A DNA stretch of 64,000 nucleotides from Periplaneta americana (GCF_040183065.1 NC_091125.1:120120621-120184620); one strand, 5' to 3'; positions 11,198 through 25,220 are shown, numbered from the stretch's first letter. Notes: generated by a model not told the origin, from the letters alone. Numbers and translations are program-made.

Positions 11198-13521
11198 ACG
11201 TTGATCCAAGATGGCGACCACGTTTCGAAGGAACCAGTAGAGATGAGCCGTCTCACCTATTCTTTCATGGAGTACTGGTACGTTCAATCTTATAATTTTT
11301 CCTTTCGTCTCCGAAATAAAAGTGTGTTCTGGGACTTTTGACTCACCCGGTAGATAAAACTTAAGACATACAAACTATTAAAAAATGAAATTATTACACT
11401 GCATCTAATATAAAAGTGAACTGAATATGAATGGCCTATAAAGCCGGCTGATTGTACGTACCCATATACAAAAAAATAGCGTATAATTATTTTTTTAAGT
11501 GAACGGATGTTGTTCGCGAAGTTTGCAGCTTGACTGTTTAAAATGTAAACGTATCGACAACACAAATTTGTTTGCCAGGTGAATTTCCCTAATATTCTGA
11601 CACGCTGCATACAGGAGCCATTTATCTGTCTCGGTCAGTAGGTTTGCTAATGGAAGAATAGCAGCTCGCCTGCCCGATAACATTATAGGCACATTCCACC
11701 TGCTTCCTATGCGCGGTGTCGCTCCTCAGACCCCTTTTGGAGTGTCAAGTGGAAATCCGGTGTAGGAGAACCTGACGCGATGAATATTTCAGTCTTGGTC
11801 CCGACATATGGCACGCTTGCGAGGAATAAGAAATTCACCCAAATTCTGTTTTCTTTTCAAACTCTTTAAGTATTTTGTGGAAATTATGTATAAAATAAAT
11901 TTTGAAATAGTAATTGAACACAGGATTAGTAGCGGTAGATTTTCCATTAAATTCTGAATAACTTATTGTAACCAAAACCTTTTTAGGAATAACTTCTTCT
12001 TTTAACATTGAATAAGCTTTGTCTACAAACCTGCACTAAACACAAAATCTAAGTCATGCTGGCTCGTAACATCGTTAAATAACGAACTCAGTACCTCTAA
12101 AAGATAGACAAACAAACAATGAATAAAATAAAATTAAAGTGAAAGAACATATGAACAAATGTGAAATGAAAGAGAGAGAAATTGGATGTGTAATTAAGTG
12201 AATTAGATATTTCATGTCTTTCAGTGTTGTGGGTTGGGAGTAACATCAAGGGTACTATAACAATAGGAATATTATATATATGAATATATGGAAAGAGGTA
12301 ATAAAAGGGAAAATTTAGGAGTGAAGTGAAGAGAAAAAGATAAATCTGTAAAAAATATAGGATAGAATAGTAGGAAAAAACTGTGATGTAAGTGTTGTAA
12401 AATAGAGAAAAGGGAAATGTAAACAATTAATTTAGGAGAAAATAAATAGGAAAGAATGATTAAGAGTACTGTAGATAGATTTGATAGTTCAGAAGAAAAT
12501 GAATAAAGAATGTGAATTATTAAGAAAAGGAATATGCAATATTTAATACGAAATTGAGAAATGGAAGGGACACAGCCTAGGTATGAGACAGAATAGAAGA
12601 GGATATGTAGGGAAGGGTAGATAGCAATTCAGTTAAGACAGAAGAATAGGAAGTAATCAAGAATTACTTGGCAAATGAATACAGGCCTATTAATAGGAAA
12701 GGGTGGTATGTATTAAAGGGATGGTGGATCGAAAAGCAGAAATGTAAAGGTCCACCATAACTGTGAATTGTAAAGTTGACTGACAAATAAATATATCATA
12801 TCATATATCATATCATAATGTAAATAGATAAAATGTAAGTAACCGGATGGTCGTTTACTGGTAGATTTCTGAGGGAGACATAGAACTCCCTGAAAAAGAG
12901 GGATAAAGAGGGATAGAAATGCATCGTTGAGAAAGTTCTGAAAGAAGAACGATTTGAGGACCACCACAAATGATATTTGAGAATAAGTAATTTCTTATAA
13001 GAGAAATGGTGTAATTATTGTATCTTGTATTTAGTGTATTATTCAACAAATAGTCTATGTGTTTATAAAGCTTTTTATGTTTATTTTATGTTTACTTTGT
13101 ATGAAAAAGATAATATTCGAGTAGCTTAATGCACAATGCAAAACACCCATTGTATTAGTATCTATTAATTTCGTTTTCTTCACATTTTCATCATTACGAA
13201 ATTATAGACTACAGTATTTCAAAATTTAAACAAGTTAAACTCAATATCCTAAGTGGTATGGATTACTGGTGGAGGATGGGACAAGCTCTCACGTACGATA
13301 CTTAGTCTCACCATATTCCTGTTGTTCTATATTCAAATTTTTATATAGGCAAGAAATTTAAGGTAAATTTGTCCCATAATCATCTCATTCAGGGAAACTG
13401 CCTTAAATATACGTGACTGGCATCCCAGCTTAATTTCTCTTCCTAATGAAGCCATGCTAAGAATGTTGATAACACTGGCGGTTTTGTAACACTGCCGACA
13501 AAAATTTTGTTGGTTTGATTA
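11198..13521. other. AT-rich DNA without a recognisable gene
   Basis: Frames at 11290-11692 and 12097-12426 lack family motifs. The stretch 12240-12780 is purine-rich and ends aataaatatatcatatcat, which could be the tail of an old retroelement. That is weak evidence only. Confidence 0.4.
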
Positions 13522-14203
13522 GGGGGGAGGTATACCATTGGCCTGCAAAAATGTAGTGAAATTCATTTTCAGCTACTACATTTTCATGCTTAATATACAT
13601 ACATTACACTTTATAAAACACTATTCAGAATATTAAAATAGCTAATAATTACCTGTAAAAATAATATCAAAGTGGCATACATTTTTTCTACAATCGTAAA
13701 GCATTTATATAATAAATCACACAATTAATTAAATATCTGCATAATTCTTTTACTGGAATGTTTCAAAGGCTTACATCAACAACATAGTCTAGGATCTTTT
13801 ACCTATGCCTTCAAGAAATATTTTTTTCTTAATCGTTATCTTCAATATTGAATTTTCTAAATTTTCTTATTAAAAAAATATTTACTGAAGGAATAGGTAA
13901 AAGACCCTAGGCTATGTTGTTGATGTAGGTCTTCAGAACATTTCAGTAAAAGAATCATGCAGATAATATTTAATTAATTGTATATTTTATCATGTAAATG
14001 CTTTACGATCGTAAAAAAATATGCAAGTTTGATATTATTTTTACAGATAATTATTAGCTATTTTAATATTCTGAGTAGTGTTTTATGAAGTGTATGTATG
14101 TATATTGAGCATGAAAGTTTTGTTCATTTAGCTTTTACAGTAGCTGAGATATAAAAAACTGAATTTCGCTAATTTTTTGCAGGCCAATGATGTACCTCGC
14201 CCC
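13522..14203. mobile_element. 682-bp near-palindromic fold-back element
   Basis: The arms are about 13522-13827 and 13877-14203, around a loop of about 50 bp. They begin GGGGGGAGGTA and, on the other strand, GGGGCGAGGTA, and stay similar over their whole length (for example cattggcctgcaaaaa; ttattagctattttaatatt; gtaaaagaccctagg). The trinucleotide TTA sits directly outside both ends (13519-13521 and 14204-14206), which suggests a PIF/Harbinger-type target duplication. There is no coding content. Confidence 0.85.
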
Positions 14204-14206
14204 TTA

Positions 14207-15100
14207 AGTATAAGCCCAAATTACATCTATGACAGCTATGAAACACCGGACTCCCTCATGCTAAGAATTTTTTTATTGCCGTTAAAAAAATCCATCGCTC
14301 ACGGCCGAGCTTGAACCAGAGGAAAGCATAAGAACCACTAAATAATCGAGGAGGAAAGGACAGCTCAACAGGTTGTTTTCCTATGACTCATTTTGTTAAA
14401 TAGGAAGCATTTCAAGGCGACGAACATCATCTTTACAGAAATAGTTTACGTTGTAGATACTTCAATCTTGTTTAGTCATGTAATTTATTCAACTCCTAAT
14501 GCACTTGCTAAGTCTGTGGGTCGAATTTATGATCTGTTGAAAACTTAACTGAATTGTAATTATTGGACACCGCTTTCTCATGTTACTCTCACATCTAGTA
14601 GATGGAGAGAGATAGAGACGTAGGTCAAACATTCCTTAAATGTATGCGCCAGGATTTGAACATGGTAATACAAGTTTTATTTACCGCATGAGATGTGAAT
14701 TTTTTTGTAGGTACATTAAAACAGGCGTGTCCGTGCTTAACCCTTTCCAAATCCATTAAAGCTGCTAGTTTTCATCTTCACATTTCATTTACATCCATGA
14801 TGCAGCAAGCATTTTCTCTTGCCCTTGATGCATCCTACGTCCATTCTCGAGGCTGGTTCACAATACACAACTTGTTTGTCTTCGTTACCATCATAAGTTC
14901 AATAGTAGTAGGGCAGGATGACGAGGCTTGAGGTGCAAATGCGAGGTGCGCCCAGCGCTGAACTTCCCATTGATTCTGACACAAATTATATCATAAGACT
15001 GCATAGGAGAAGATGTAAGAACAAAGAGTGTCCTAAGTGATACTATTTTACACCAAATAAAACATTTTAGTTATTTGGGATGTGATATTCCTTATGAAAC
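14207..15100. other. No recognisable gene
   Basis: The 78-codon frame at 14695-14931 has no motif I recognise and is not supported by neighbouring exons. Confidence 0.45.
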
Positions 15101-15247
15101 TTCTATATACGCGAGCATCAATATCGGTTAGTATAACCACCGGTTAAAATTGCCACCTAACCCCTGGTTAAGCGTTTTTACTGGTAACATCTAACCGATC
15201 GTATTCAAGCGGTTAAAGGAGATAACCAGTAAATAGTAGTGAAAGTT

Positions 15248-16279
15248 TGTTTCAGTCATTGACTTTACTCTTGTGTATGTTTTAGGTGTTAACCTTTACA
15301 TTATAAGTTACAAGACGTATAAACGTTTTCGTTGAACAGTGTCAATATCTTCAGATACGAACAATCAATTTTGCAATATCATTACTCTCTACATTCTCTA
15401 CACATACAATACATGCTTAATGGCATACGGGGATAAAATCTGTTAAAATAATATAATTATAAACACATTAGTATTCTAATATTCAAATATAGGTGCCCCT
15501 AATGTCAACATTTAAAAGTGTACATATAATGTACAATAGAAATACGTTTCCAAGTCTTCACATGTGGGCTGGATTAATAATAAGATAATATTGTGAGGCT
15601 AGAAATAGGGTTAAATATAAAATTGATTTTTTTATATTAGTAGGTTATTTTACGACGCTTTATCAACAGCTTCGGTTATTTAGCGTCTGAATGAGATGAA
15701 GGTGATAATGCCGGTGAAATGAGTCCGGGGTCCAACACCGTAAGTTACCCAGCATTTGCTCATATTGGGTTGAGGGAAAACCCCGGAAAAAAACCTCAAC
15801 CAGATAACTTGTCCCGACCGGGAATCGAACCCGGGTCACCTGGTTTCGCGGCTAGACGTGCTAATCGTTACTCCACAGGCGTGGACTATAAAATTGAACT
15901 GACTATATAACATGTTATATTATACCTGTGGAGATTTGCAATTACAATGTTGTATTACACATTTTAATTCATCTTTCCATATTTTAGTACATTATATGTA
16001 CACTTTTAAATGTTGACATTAGGGGCACCTATATTTGAATATTAGAATATTAATGTGTTTATAATTATATTAATTTTAACAGATTTTATCCCCGTATGCC
16101 ATTAAGCATGTAGTGTATGTGTAGAGAATGTAGAGAGTAATGATATTGCAAAATTGATTGTTCGTATCTGAAGATGTTGACACTGTTCAACGAAAACGTT
16201 TATACGTCTTGTAACTTATAATGTAAAGGTTAACACCTAAAACATACACAACAGTAAAGTCAATGACTGAAACAATAAA
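15248..16279. repeat. Inverted duplication with ~290-bp arms
   Basis: The left arm (15248-15535) and right arm (15988-16279) are close reverse complements, sharing phrases such as ggtgttaacctttacattat, tataggtgcccctaatgtca and gtgtacatataatgtac. The loop is 452 bp, of which about 270 bp is a later SINE insertion with its duplication. It may be an independent fold-back element or part of the host Harbinger element. Confidence 0.9.
15627..15886 (-). mobile_element. SINE-1 copy, reverse strand, with 11-bp target duplication
   Basis: This is the reverse complement of the family at 6268-6525. It has a tRNA-like head with B box (ggttcgattcc on the minus strand), the pyrimidine block that reads aaccccggaaaaaaacc on the plus strand, and an A-rich tail. 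The target duplication tataaaattga lies at 15616-15626 and 15887-15897. It sits in the loop of the inverted duplication. Confidence 0.93.
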
Positions 16280-16512
16280 CTTACAATATACTGTATATAC
16301 AGACTTTTCTGAAAATTTACATAAAATGAATTGCAAAATAGTAAATAGTAGGCCTAGTAAAGCAAAATAGCGGCCAGATTCTCAGCTGATGATTTCGAAG
16401 ACGGTTATTAATTCAGGGAAAGGATTTATATGTAAATACATATTTACTTATAAAGCTAATATAATTTATATTTTGCATTATCTTTATGTTTCACAATGTG
16501 TAGGGTTGAAAA

Positions 16513-16610
16513 ATCCTACTTTTATTTTCCATATTTTTCCATATTTTAGAGTTTAGTACATATTTTCGTTAATTTCCATATATTTTCCATATTTCATATA
16601 AAACAGTCCA
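16513..16610 (+). promoter_or_regulatory. Left subterminal tccatattt cluster of the hAT element
   Basis: Several copies of a ttccatatt(t) motif are packed within 100 bp (attttccatatttttccata, then tttccatatattttccatat). hAT transposases typically bind repeated subterminal motifs, so these are candidate binding sites. A matching cluster is present at the other end in the same orientation. Confidence 0.5.
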
Positions 16611-16779
16611 TATTATATTAGGTTTAACAATAAAACAAAACAAAATTCCATTAACTTTTAAAAATACATTTCAACAATAGAGATTTAAACACATGTTCAG
16701 TAATCCCTTTAACATCAGAGTTATTTGAAAATTAGCAGTCCTATCAACAATGGGAAAGTAAGTTACAAAACTGTATTAA

Positions 16780-18372
<1,593 letters not shown>

Positions 18373-18487
18373 AAATTGTGTTTTGTTGAAACTACATTGG
18401 AAGATAAGGTACGTCCATTATATTTTTTGTTTAGTTTGATTAAAATGTACCAATATTTAACGTACATAGTCATTTTTTTATAATTTT

Positions 18488-18595
18488 AAGTCCATATTTA
18501 ATTCCATATTTTGGTAAAAATCCATATTTAATTCCATATTTTGGTAAAAATAACTACATATATATTTACATATTTCATATATTTTTAGTCCATAT
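18488..18595 (+). promoter_or_regulatory. Right subterminal tccatattt cluster of the hAT element
   Basis: The phrase atttaattccatattttggt occurs twice in tandem, with more tccatat copies up to the terminal repeat. The motif is the same as in the left cluster. Confidence 0.5.
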
Positions 18596-18639
18596 AAATC
18601 CGTTCCCTGGTTATTATTATATTTTGATTGCTTGCATAG

Positions 18640-18990
18640 GGATGATGGTGAGCGTGAAATTGTTCTGGTGAAAAGAGAGAATTCTTACCAGAAATTAGGT
18701 GACAGAAAATCCAGGCGAGATTTCGTTTGTCGAAATCTACAGTGTCTTTTCCGTTACAACAGATGGATAACCAGCAAACAGAAACAGCTATGTTTCTCCT
18801 GTTAACTGGCTCCTTAAAACATTACGTTTTCATGCAACTGATTTTCATTATTTTAAGGAGGAAAAACACATCTCTTTTCCTACGTCACAGGCTGAACGAA
18901 GAGAGGTTAGGAATGAATTTCAGGATATTACACAGTTTCCTGGTATAATTGGGGCCCTGAATTGTACACACAGTTCCATTAATCTCCTGG
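18640..18990 (+). pseudogene. PIF/Harbinger transposase fragment, frameshifted
   Basis: Read across at least two frames, this gives ARFRLSKSTVS, then LLKTLRFHATDFHYF, then RREVRNEFQDITQFPGIIGA followed by LNCTHSSINLL. The stretch FPGIIGALNCTH corresponds to the first catalytic region of Harbinger DDE nucleases (usually FPGVIGAIDCTH). The catalytic D appears replaced by N. There is no intact start or C-terminal half. It lies just right of the hAT insertion and is the main evidence that the host block is a Harbinger element. Confidence 0.8.
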
Positions 18991-19549
18991 AGGTTTATAC
19001 TTCATCATTTTCCTTTATGAATATGCCATTTTTTCTATTACCTTACATATTTATATCTGTTAGACCTAATTAAGTCTATCAATACTTCACACTCACATTG
19101 GGATATACTCTTTTTTTATTTTTCTGTTTTCCAGTTTGTGAGATTTTAAGCTAACAACACTAAAAACAAAAAAAAAAACAAAAATGCAACGGCGCCCGAA
19201 GGTGAACAAATGCAACACCAAAATATAGAATACGTTTGTTTCGATGTAGAACAAAGTAAGCTAGCTACTCGTTTTTAGACGTTGACTGTCATCTTTGTAG
19301 AAGAATGGATGCTTTCCTTTTGTCACTTTCCACAAAGGTGCACCATCACAGACTTTACCTTGGTTAAATAAGACGTTAGCTAACCATGTGTAAGTAACCG
19401 GTTATTATGAATGGTGAATAGAAATTAGCCTACATTTTAACTACGGTTACCCATGGTTGCTATGTTTTTAACAGAAGTTGATGCACATCGCCGCTAATGA
19501 TGTAGACTACACAGTGCATGGATATCAGCAACTAGTATGGACAGTTAAA

Positions 19550-19845
19550 CAGAATCTAATGACGAAGATGAAAGACACAATTTTAAACTTCTATAAAATA
19601 ATGTTACTGCCCGCATTATTACATGCTCTGAAATAGGACATTGACAACCCAACAAAAGAAACGAACTGAAGCAGGAGAAATGAGATTATTGAAACTTCTT
19701 GCTGGGTACACCCTTTACAGCCGGAAAACGAAGAAGGAAATAAGAGAAGAATTAAATATGGAAAATATAAATTCATACCAAGAAGAATGGATAAACCACA
19801 GAAAGAATGAACCCCTTTATAATTCCATACACGATGTATAATTAT
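19550..19845 (+). mobile_element. LINE-E: RT C-terminal fragment
   Basis: The frame gives KDTILNFYKIMLLPALL, then after a frameshift TLTTQQKKRTEAGEMRLLKL, LAGYTLYSRKTKKEIREELN and YQEEWINHRK. This is the post-RT region of an RTE/CR1-like LINE (compare ...YGSE.W.L.....L..AEM.FLR...GYT..DR..N..IR.EL). It has no RT catalytic box and no 3' tail. It belongs to a family distinct from LINE-A and LINE-B. Confidence 0.7.
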
Positions 19846-19964
19846 AGGCCTAACGATAAATGATCAATTGGAAAACCCATAAACGCTGAAAAGACACATT
19901 TATTCCCCAGATATTGGAGATAGAACAGGCAAAATGAATGGCCTAAGCCGTGAAGTTATTGATG

Positions 19965-20006
19965 AGGTAGTGGTGGTGGTGGTAATGATGATGATGATGA
20001 TGGTGA
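19965..20006. repeat. (GGT)n/(GAT)n microsatellite
   Basis: Short compound trinucleotide run ggtggtggtggtaatgatga. Confidence 0.85.
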
Positions 20007-20207
20007 TGGCTTGACTTTACGAGGGCTGGACTCGGGACTAGTTCGTACACTTAGGCACGCTTTAGCCCTTTGTGTGCCTTATAGACCTATATGATGATTT
20101 TCCAAGTCGGACAAGTAGCCTAGGAATCATTTGTAAATCCGATGCTGACAGGTGGCCTCCACCCTCCACCCTCAGCCTCTGATAAAGCCAAGTGGTTCAT
20201 TTTGTCT

Positions 20208-22290
20208 GTCGTCATTGCTGTTGATAAATGTAGTTTCAAGTCGTCATTGCTGTTGATAACTGTAGTTTCAAGTCGTCATTGCTGTTGATAAATGTAGCTT
20301 AAGTCGTCATTGCTGTTGATAACTATAGTTTCAAGTCGTCATTGCTGTTGATAAATGTAGCTTAAGTCGTCATTGCTTTTGATAAATGTAGTTTCAAGTC
20401 GTCATTGCTGTTGATAAATGTAGCTTAAGTCGTCATTGCTGTTGATAAATGTAGTTTCAAGTCGTCATTGCTGTTGATAAATGTAGCTGAAGTCGTCATT
20501 GCTGTTGATAAATGTAGTTTCAAGTCGTCATTGCTGTTGATAAATGTAGCTTAAGTCGTCATTGCTGTTGATAAATGTAGTTTCAAGTCGTCATTGCTGT
20601 TGATAAATGTAGCTTAAGTCGTCATTGCTGTTGATACCTGTAGTTTCAAGTCGTCATTGCTGTTGATAAATGTAGCTTAAGTCGTCATTGCTGTTGATAA
20701 CTGTAGTTTCAAGTCGTCATTGCTGTTGATAAATGTAGTTTCAAGTCGTCATTGCTGTTGATAACTGTAGTTTCAAGTCGTCATTGCTGTTGATAAATGT
20801 AGCTTAAGTCGTCATTGCTGTTGATAAATGTAGTTTCAAGTCGTCATTGCTGTTGATGAATGTAGTTTCAAGTCGTCATTGCTGTTGATAAATGTAGTTT
20901 CAAGTCGTCATTGTTGTTGATAACTGTAGTTTCAAGTCGTCATTGCTGTTGATAAATGTAGCTTAAGTCGTCATTGCTGTTGATAAATGTATTTTCAAGT
21001 CGTCATTGCTGTTGATAACTGTAGTTTCAAGTCGTCATTGCTGTTGATAAATGTGGCTTAAGTCGTCATTGCTGTTGATAAATGTAGTTTCAAGTCGTCA
21101 TTGCTGTTGATAAATGTAGCTTAAGTCGTCATTGCTGTTGATAAATGTAGTTTCAAGTCGTCATTGCTGTTGATAAATGTAGCTTGTCGTCATTGATGTT
21201 GATAAATGTAGTTTCAAGTCGTCATTGCTGTTGATAAATGTAGCTTAAGTCGTCATTGCTGTTGATAAATGTAGTTTCAAGTCGTCATTGCTGTTGATAA
21301 ATGTAGCTTAAGTCGTCATTGCTGTTGATAAATGTAGTTTCAAGTCGTCATTGTTGTTGATAAATGTAGCTTAAGTCGTCATTGCTGTTGATAAATGTAG
21401 TTTCAAGTCGTCATTGCTGTTGATAAATGTAGCTTAAGTCGTCATTGCTGTTGATAAATGTAGTTTCAAGTCGTCATTGCTGTTGATAAATGTAGCTTAA
21501 GTCGTCATTGCTGTTGATAACTGTAGTTTCAAGTCGTCATTGCTGTTGATAAATGTAGCTTAAGTCGTCATTGCTGTTGATAACTGTAGTTTCAAGTCGT
21601 CATTGCTGTTGATAAATGTAGCTTAAGTCGTCATTGCTGTTGATAACTGTAGTTTCAAGTCGTCATTGCTGTTGATAACTGTAGTTTCAAGTCGTCATTG
21701 CTGTTGATAAATGTAGTTTCAAGTCGTCATTGCTGTTGATAAATGTAGCTTAAGTCGTCATTGCTGTTGATAAATGTAGCTTAAGTCGTCATTGCTGTTG
21801 ATAAATGTAGTTTCAAGTCGTCATTGCTGTTGATAAATGTAGTTTCAAGTCGTCATTGCTGTTGATAACTGTAGTTTCAAATCGTCATTGCTGTTGATAA
21901 ATGCAGGTTCAAGTCGTCATTGCTGTTGATAAATGTAGTTTCAAGTCGTCATTGCTGTTGATAACTGTAGTTTCAAATCGTCATTGCTGTTGATAAATGC
22001 AGGTTCAAGTCGTCATTGCTGTTGATAATTGTAGTTTCAAGTCGTCATTGCTGTTGATAACTGTAGTTTCAAGTCGTTATTGCTACAGATAACTGTAGTT
22101 TCAAGTCATAAATGCTGTTTATGACTGTAGTTTCAAATCGTCATCGCTGTAATTTCAGTCGTGATCGCTGTTGATCACTGTAGTTTTAAGATGTCATCGT
22201 TGTTGATCACTAGGTTCATCTCATTATTGCTATTGGCCACTGTACATTCACGTCGTGATTTAAATTCACGCTTATTACTGCTGTTCATCA
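20208..22290 (+). repeat. Minisatellite: ~60 alternating 32/31-bp units
   Basis: The unit is gtcgtcattgctgttgataa, then atgtag, then either tttcaa (32 bp) or cttaa (31 bp). The two types alternate over much of the array, making a 63-bp higher-order dimer, with stretches of only the 32-bp type and occasional aa-to-ac changes (ataaatg/ataactg). The left edge is abrupt at 20208. The right edge decays: units are clean to about 22080 and increasingly mutated to about 22290. No protein is encoded. The array replaces genes for 2.1 kb. Confidence 0.97.
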
Positions 22291-22639
22291 TATTATCATG
22301 GACTCCTATCTCACTTTCATTAAATTTCACCTTTTTTTTAAATTTAATGAACTTTTGAAACAAAAATTTAACGAAAATCGTTGTCTTCGCTGAATTTTTT
22401 GTTTCATCTTACTATTGAATTAATCGTATTTATTATTTATAAAAATATTTGTAACTTAGCTAGTAATAAAATAATAATAATAAAATATAGCAAAGTAAAA
22501 AAATGTAGGTCCTATAGGCAGCCCATGGGCCTGAAAAATAATTTACGTCCTCTACCAAATAAGTTATGCAAATTTTGGACATTTAGCAGTCAAATTTTAA
22601 AAAGTTGCATGTAACGACAAATGTAACGTAGTTTTCTGT

Positions 22640-23392
22640 CCAAGGGCAGGTCCTACATTGCAAACTCAGCATTCTCTAATTTTCCCTCTTTCCCCTTCAT
22701 CTGCGTATACCAGTGGTCGACAGCACTCGCTGAAATGGGTAAAGGGTAAGCGGAGCAACGTCAAATGCCCCGTCGTGTAACAGGCAGAGAGGGATAGAGC
22801 ATACCCGCCAGAAGCTATGGGTGCACCATAGTGCAGTATCTTATCCACGGGTAAGAGACGCTTGCCCGAGCGTGCTCTGTGCTGACGACCCCTGGCGTAT
22901 ACGATCCACATACAGTATCTTAATGTTGTCTATCATCTGATATATTCTTCTACCCCGAACTTTTCTACCGTTCACCATTCCAGTGCATAGGTCAGTAGAT
23001 AGTTTCTTCTCAGCCAGTGACCCAGCCAATTCCTTTTTCTTTTCCTGATCAGTTTCAGCATTATTATTTCTTCACCTACACTTTATAGCACAGCTTCATT
23101 CCTTATTTTCTCTGTCCATTTCACACACTCCATTCCTCTCCATATCCACATTTCAAATGATTATAGTAGTTTCTATTCAATATTTCGTAATGTCCATGTT
23201 TCTGCGTATACAAGGCCACACAAAGCACTTCACTAGTCTCTTCCTTAGTTCTATTTCCAAAGGTTAGCAAAAAAAATGCCTCTTTTCTGTTAAAAGTCAT
23301 TACTATCCTCCTTTTGACTTCTTGACAGCAGCTTATGTTATTACTTGCAGTAGGCCTACACCCCAAGTTCACGTAAGATTAGTTCCTAAGAA
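22640..23392 (-). mobile_element. LINE-B copy, degraded, interrupted by a hAT MITE
   Basis: Reverse-strand reading gives NNISCCQEVKRRIVM, FNRKEAFFL, HLKCGYGEEW, AGSLAEKKLSTDL and MVNGRKVRGRRIYQMIDNIK, the C-terminal part of a LINE ORF2. Several frameshifts are present. The same protein segment is seen at 36433-36830, 43543-43767 and 48167-48400. A 184-bp MITE splits it near its 3' end. Confidence 0.85.
22711..22894. mobile_element. hAT MITE, 184 bp, perfect 8-bp target duplication
   Basis: Terminal inverted repeats are CAGTGGTCGACAGCAC and, on the other strand, CAGGGGTCGTCAGCAC. The flanking duplication gcgtatac is exact at 22703-22710 and 22895-22902. It interrupts LINE-B at a point where other LINE-B copies are continuous, which confirms the insertion. 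The 81-codon reverse frame here is not a gene. Confidence 0.92.
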
Positions 23393-23473
23393 GCTAATAT
23401 GGCTGTATTTTCAATGTCGCCAACTGTTCCAAGATATCACTAGAGCAAGTAAAATCACATTGTTTAATAATGA

Positions 23474-23476
23474 TTG

Positions 23477-23537
<61 letters not shown>
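23474..23537. repeat. (AT)n microsatellite, ~64 bp
   Basis: Uninterrupted AT dinucleotides, about 125 bp left of repeat-R copy 1. Confidence 0.97.
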
Positions 23538-23541
<4 letters not shown>

Positions 23542-23659
23542 TTATAATAAATATTAATTAAATTATTTGTTCATTTACTTATGAGTGACTGATATAATAA
23601 TCTGGCAACTTTATATTTTATTGATTTTACATTTTATGATACATGAGACCTAACCTAAA

Positions 23660-24035
23660 AAGTTTATTTTGATCACATGAAATTATTAGTATGAACTCCG
23701 AAAGCCGAATACCACTTTAAAGTGTATAAATACTGTTTACTTATTAATTACTTTTAAATTTGAAATAACATTCGTTGGTAACTTTCGCTTCGTGTATGCT
23801 GGCAGCTTCTTCGAAAGGAAACGATGCTGTAAATATAATACAAAGTAACTGCCAGTTATAGTAATCGTCAATATCTAAATTAAAAACAAAATTTGCAAAA
23901 GAGAATTCATTCTTACAACTAGAAAATCACTCTCATCCATTACCATATGTATGTTAGTTTTCACCCTTAGGGTCTAAAGTAAGAAGACCCATACCAAAAT
24001 TTGAAGTTATCCACTTGTTCAAATGCAATATCTGA
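23660..24035 (+). repeat. Unnamed interspersed repeat R, copy 1
   Basis: This segment (cacatgaaattattagtatg, then aaagccgaataccactttaa, then tgaagttatccacttgttca) recurs in the same orientation at 29552-29885 with small indels. No coding motif. Both copies lie just right of a long (AT)n run. Class unknown. Confidence 0.85.
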
Positions 24036-24424
24036 AGGAGGCATTTACGAAAGAGGAAAATATCGCGACCGAAACACATGTAAGGGTAACTAATCATTAC
24101 ACATCGCTATTTTTAGCATTATTTTGAGCTCGATTTTTTCTCAAAATGTTTGCGCCGCTACGAATTTGCCGTCCCAGGCCCATTTGGCCCATGAGTAAAC
24201 ACTGGCTTTTCTATAGATAGGCTGTTACGTATCATCTTGGAGGGAAATACTTTAGAACTATGCCGAAGTTTTCCTCCACATGGGGTTGTTGTAGAAATAA
24301 TAATGGATAATAATGGATAACACCTCAGGCGAACTTCCAATCATCATCATTTTCATTATCATTATCTAAGGAATTTAAGTGTTTTTATGTGATAAACATA
24401 AGACGTAGTAGAGTGTCCAAGGAC
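24036..24424. other. No recognisable feature
   Basis: The reverse frame 24158-24340 has no motif I can place. Confidence 0.4.
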
Positions 24425-24780
24425 CTAATAAAGGCATGGAGTAATAATTCCATCCATCATCCAATGGCTAATTGGCTCAAGTTCGAGCTTTGGCCTCCCT
24501 GATTTTCTGCCTCCAGTCCTTTCTATTTTGCGCGGCAATCCTCCAGTTGCGACACCTAAGCAGGCTTGCAGCATCTTCCTTAATACCATCCTCACATCTT
24601 TTCTTCGGCCTTCCAATTCGCCTACTCTCCATAAAACTTGCTGTAAGCACTTTTTTTGGTACTCTGTCTATTGAGAGCCTTTGTATACGACCAGCCCATT
24701 CTAGTTTCTTTAATTTAATAAAAGTAACAGGGTCAGATTCATTATTAGGGCCATGATTTTGATGAAATCGCATCTTTTTT
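24425..24780 (-). mobile_element. LINE-H: RT C-terminal tail fragment
   Basis: The 98-codon reverse frame (24477-24773) reads FIKLKKLEWAGRIQRLS, then RIGRPKKRCEDGIKED, then CRNWRIAAQNRKDWRQKIRE. This is the typical end of an RTE-like LINE protein (LRW.GH..R......K......GRP..RW.D.......W...A.DR..W). It is 5'-truncated and belongs to a family different from LINE-A and LINE-B. Confidence 0.8.
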
Positions 24781-25220
24781 CTAGTAAGCCAGAAACATTG
24801 CTGCTTTAGTATTTATGTGTTATGTGATAAACTGAGTCTTTAAAACATATTTGTTAGGGCATTCTTTTGCATTTTCTTAGCTCTTACAACTCATAAGAGC
24901 ATTTTTTTTTGTTTTATTCGGTCATTTTGGGGTATTTTCATTTAATTTTGGTCATAAATCCCCATTATTAATGCAAAATATTATTTATTTCCTATATTTG
25001 ATATTTTCTCTACATATTTTTTCAATTAATACCCATTATTTTGTATAATATTTTTATCGTTTTTCTACACAAATATTGTATTCTAACGTAGTACACCCCC
25101 ACGTAATGCATCAGTCCAACTACCCCTTCAATATAGACTCCTCTGTACCTCCTAGTTCCGGATGAGTGGGCTTGTGGTGGACTACATGGAACTACATCAG
25201 GTAAAATAATTAATTAAAGT

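Noticed and set aside
20208-22290. CRISPR-like array
   Set aside because: Units are contiguous with no unique spacers and vary in length by one base. It is a minisatellite in a eukaryotic genome.
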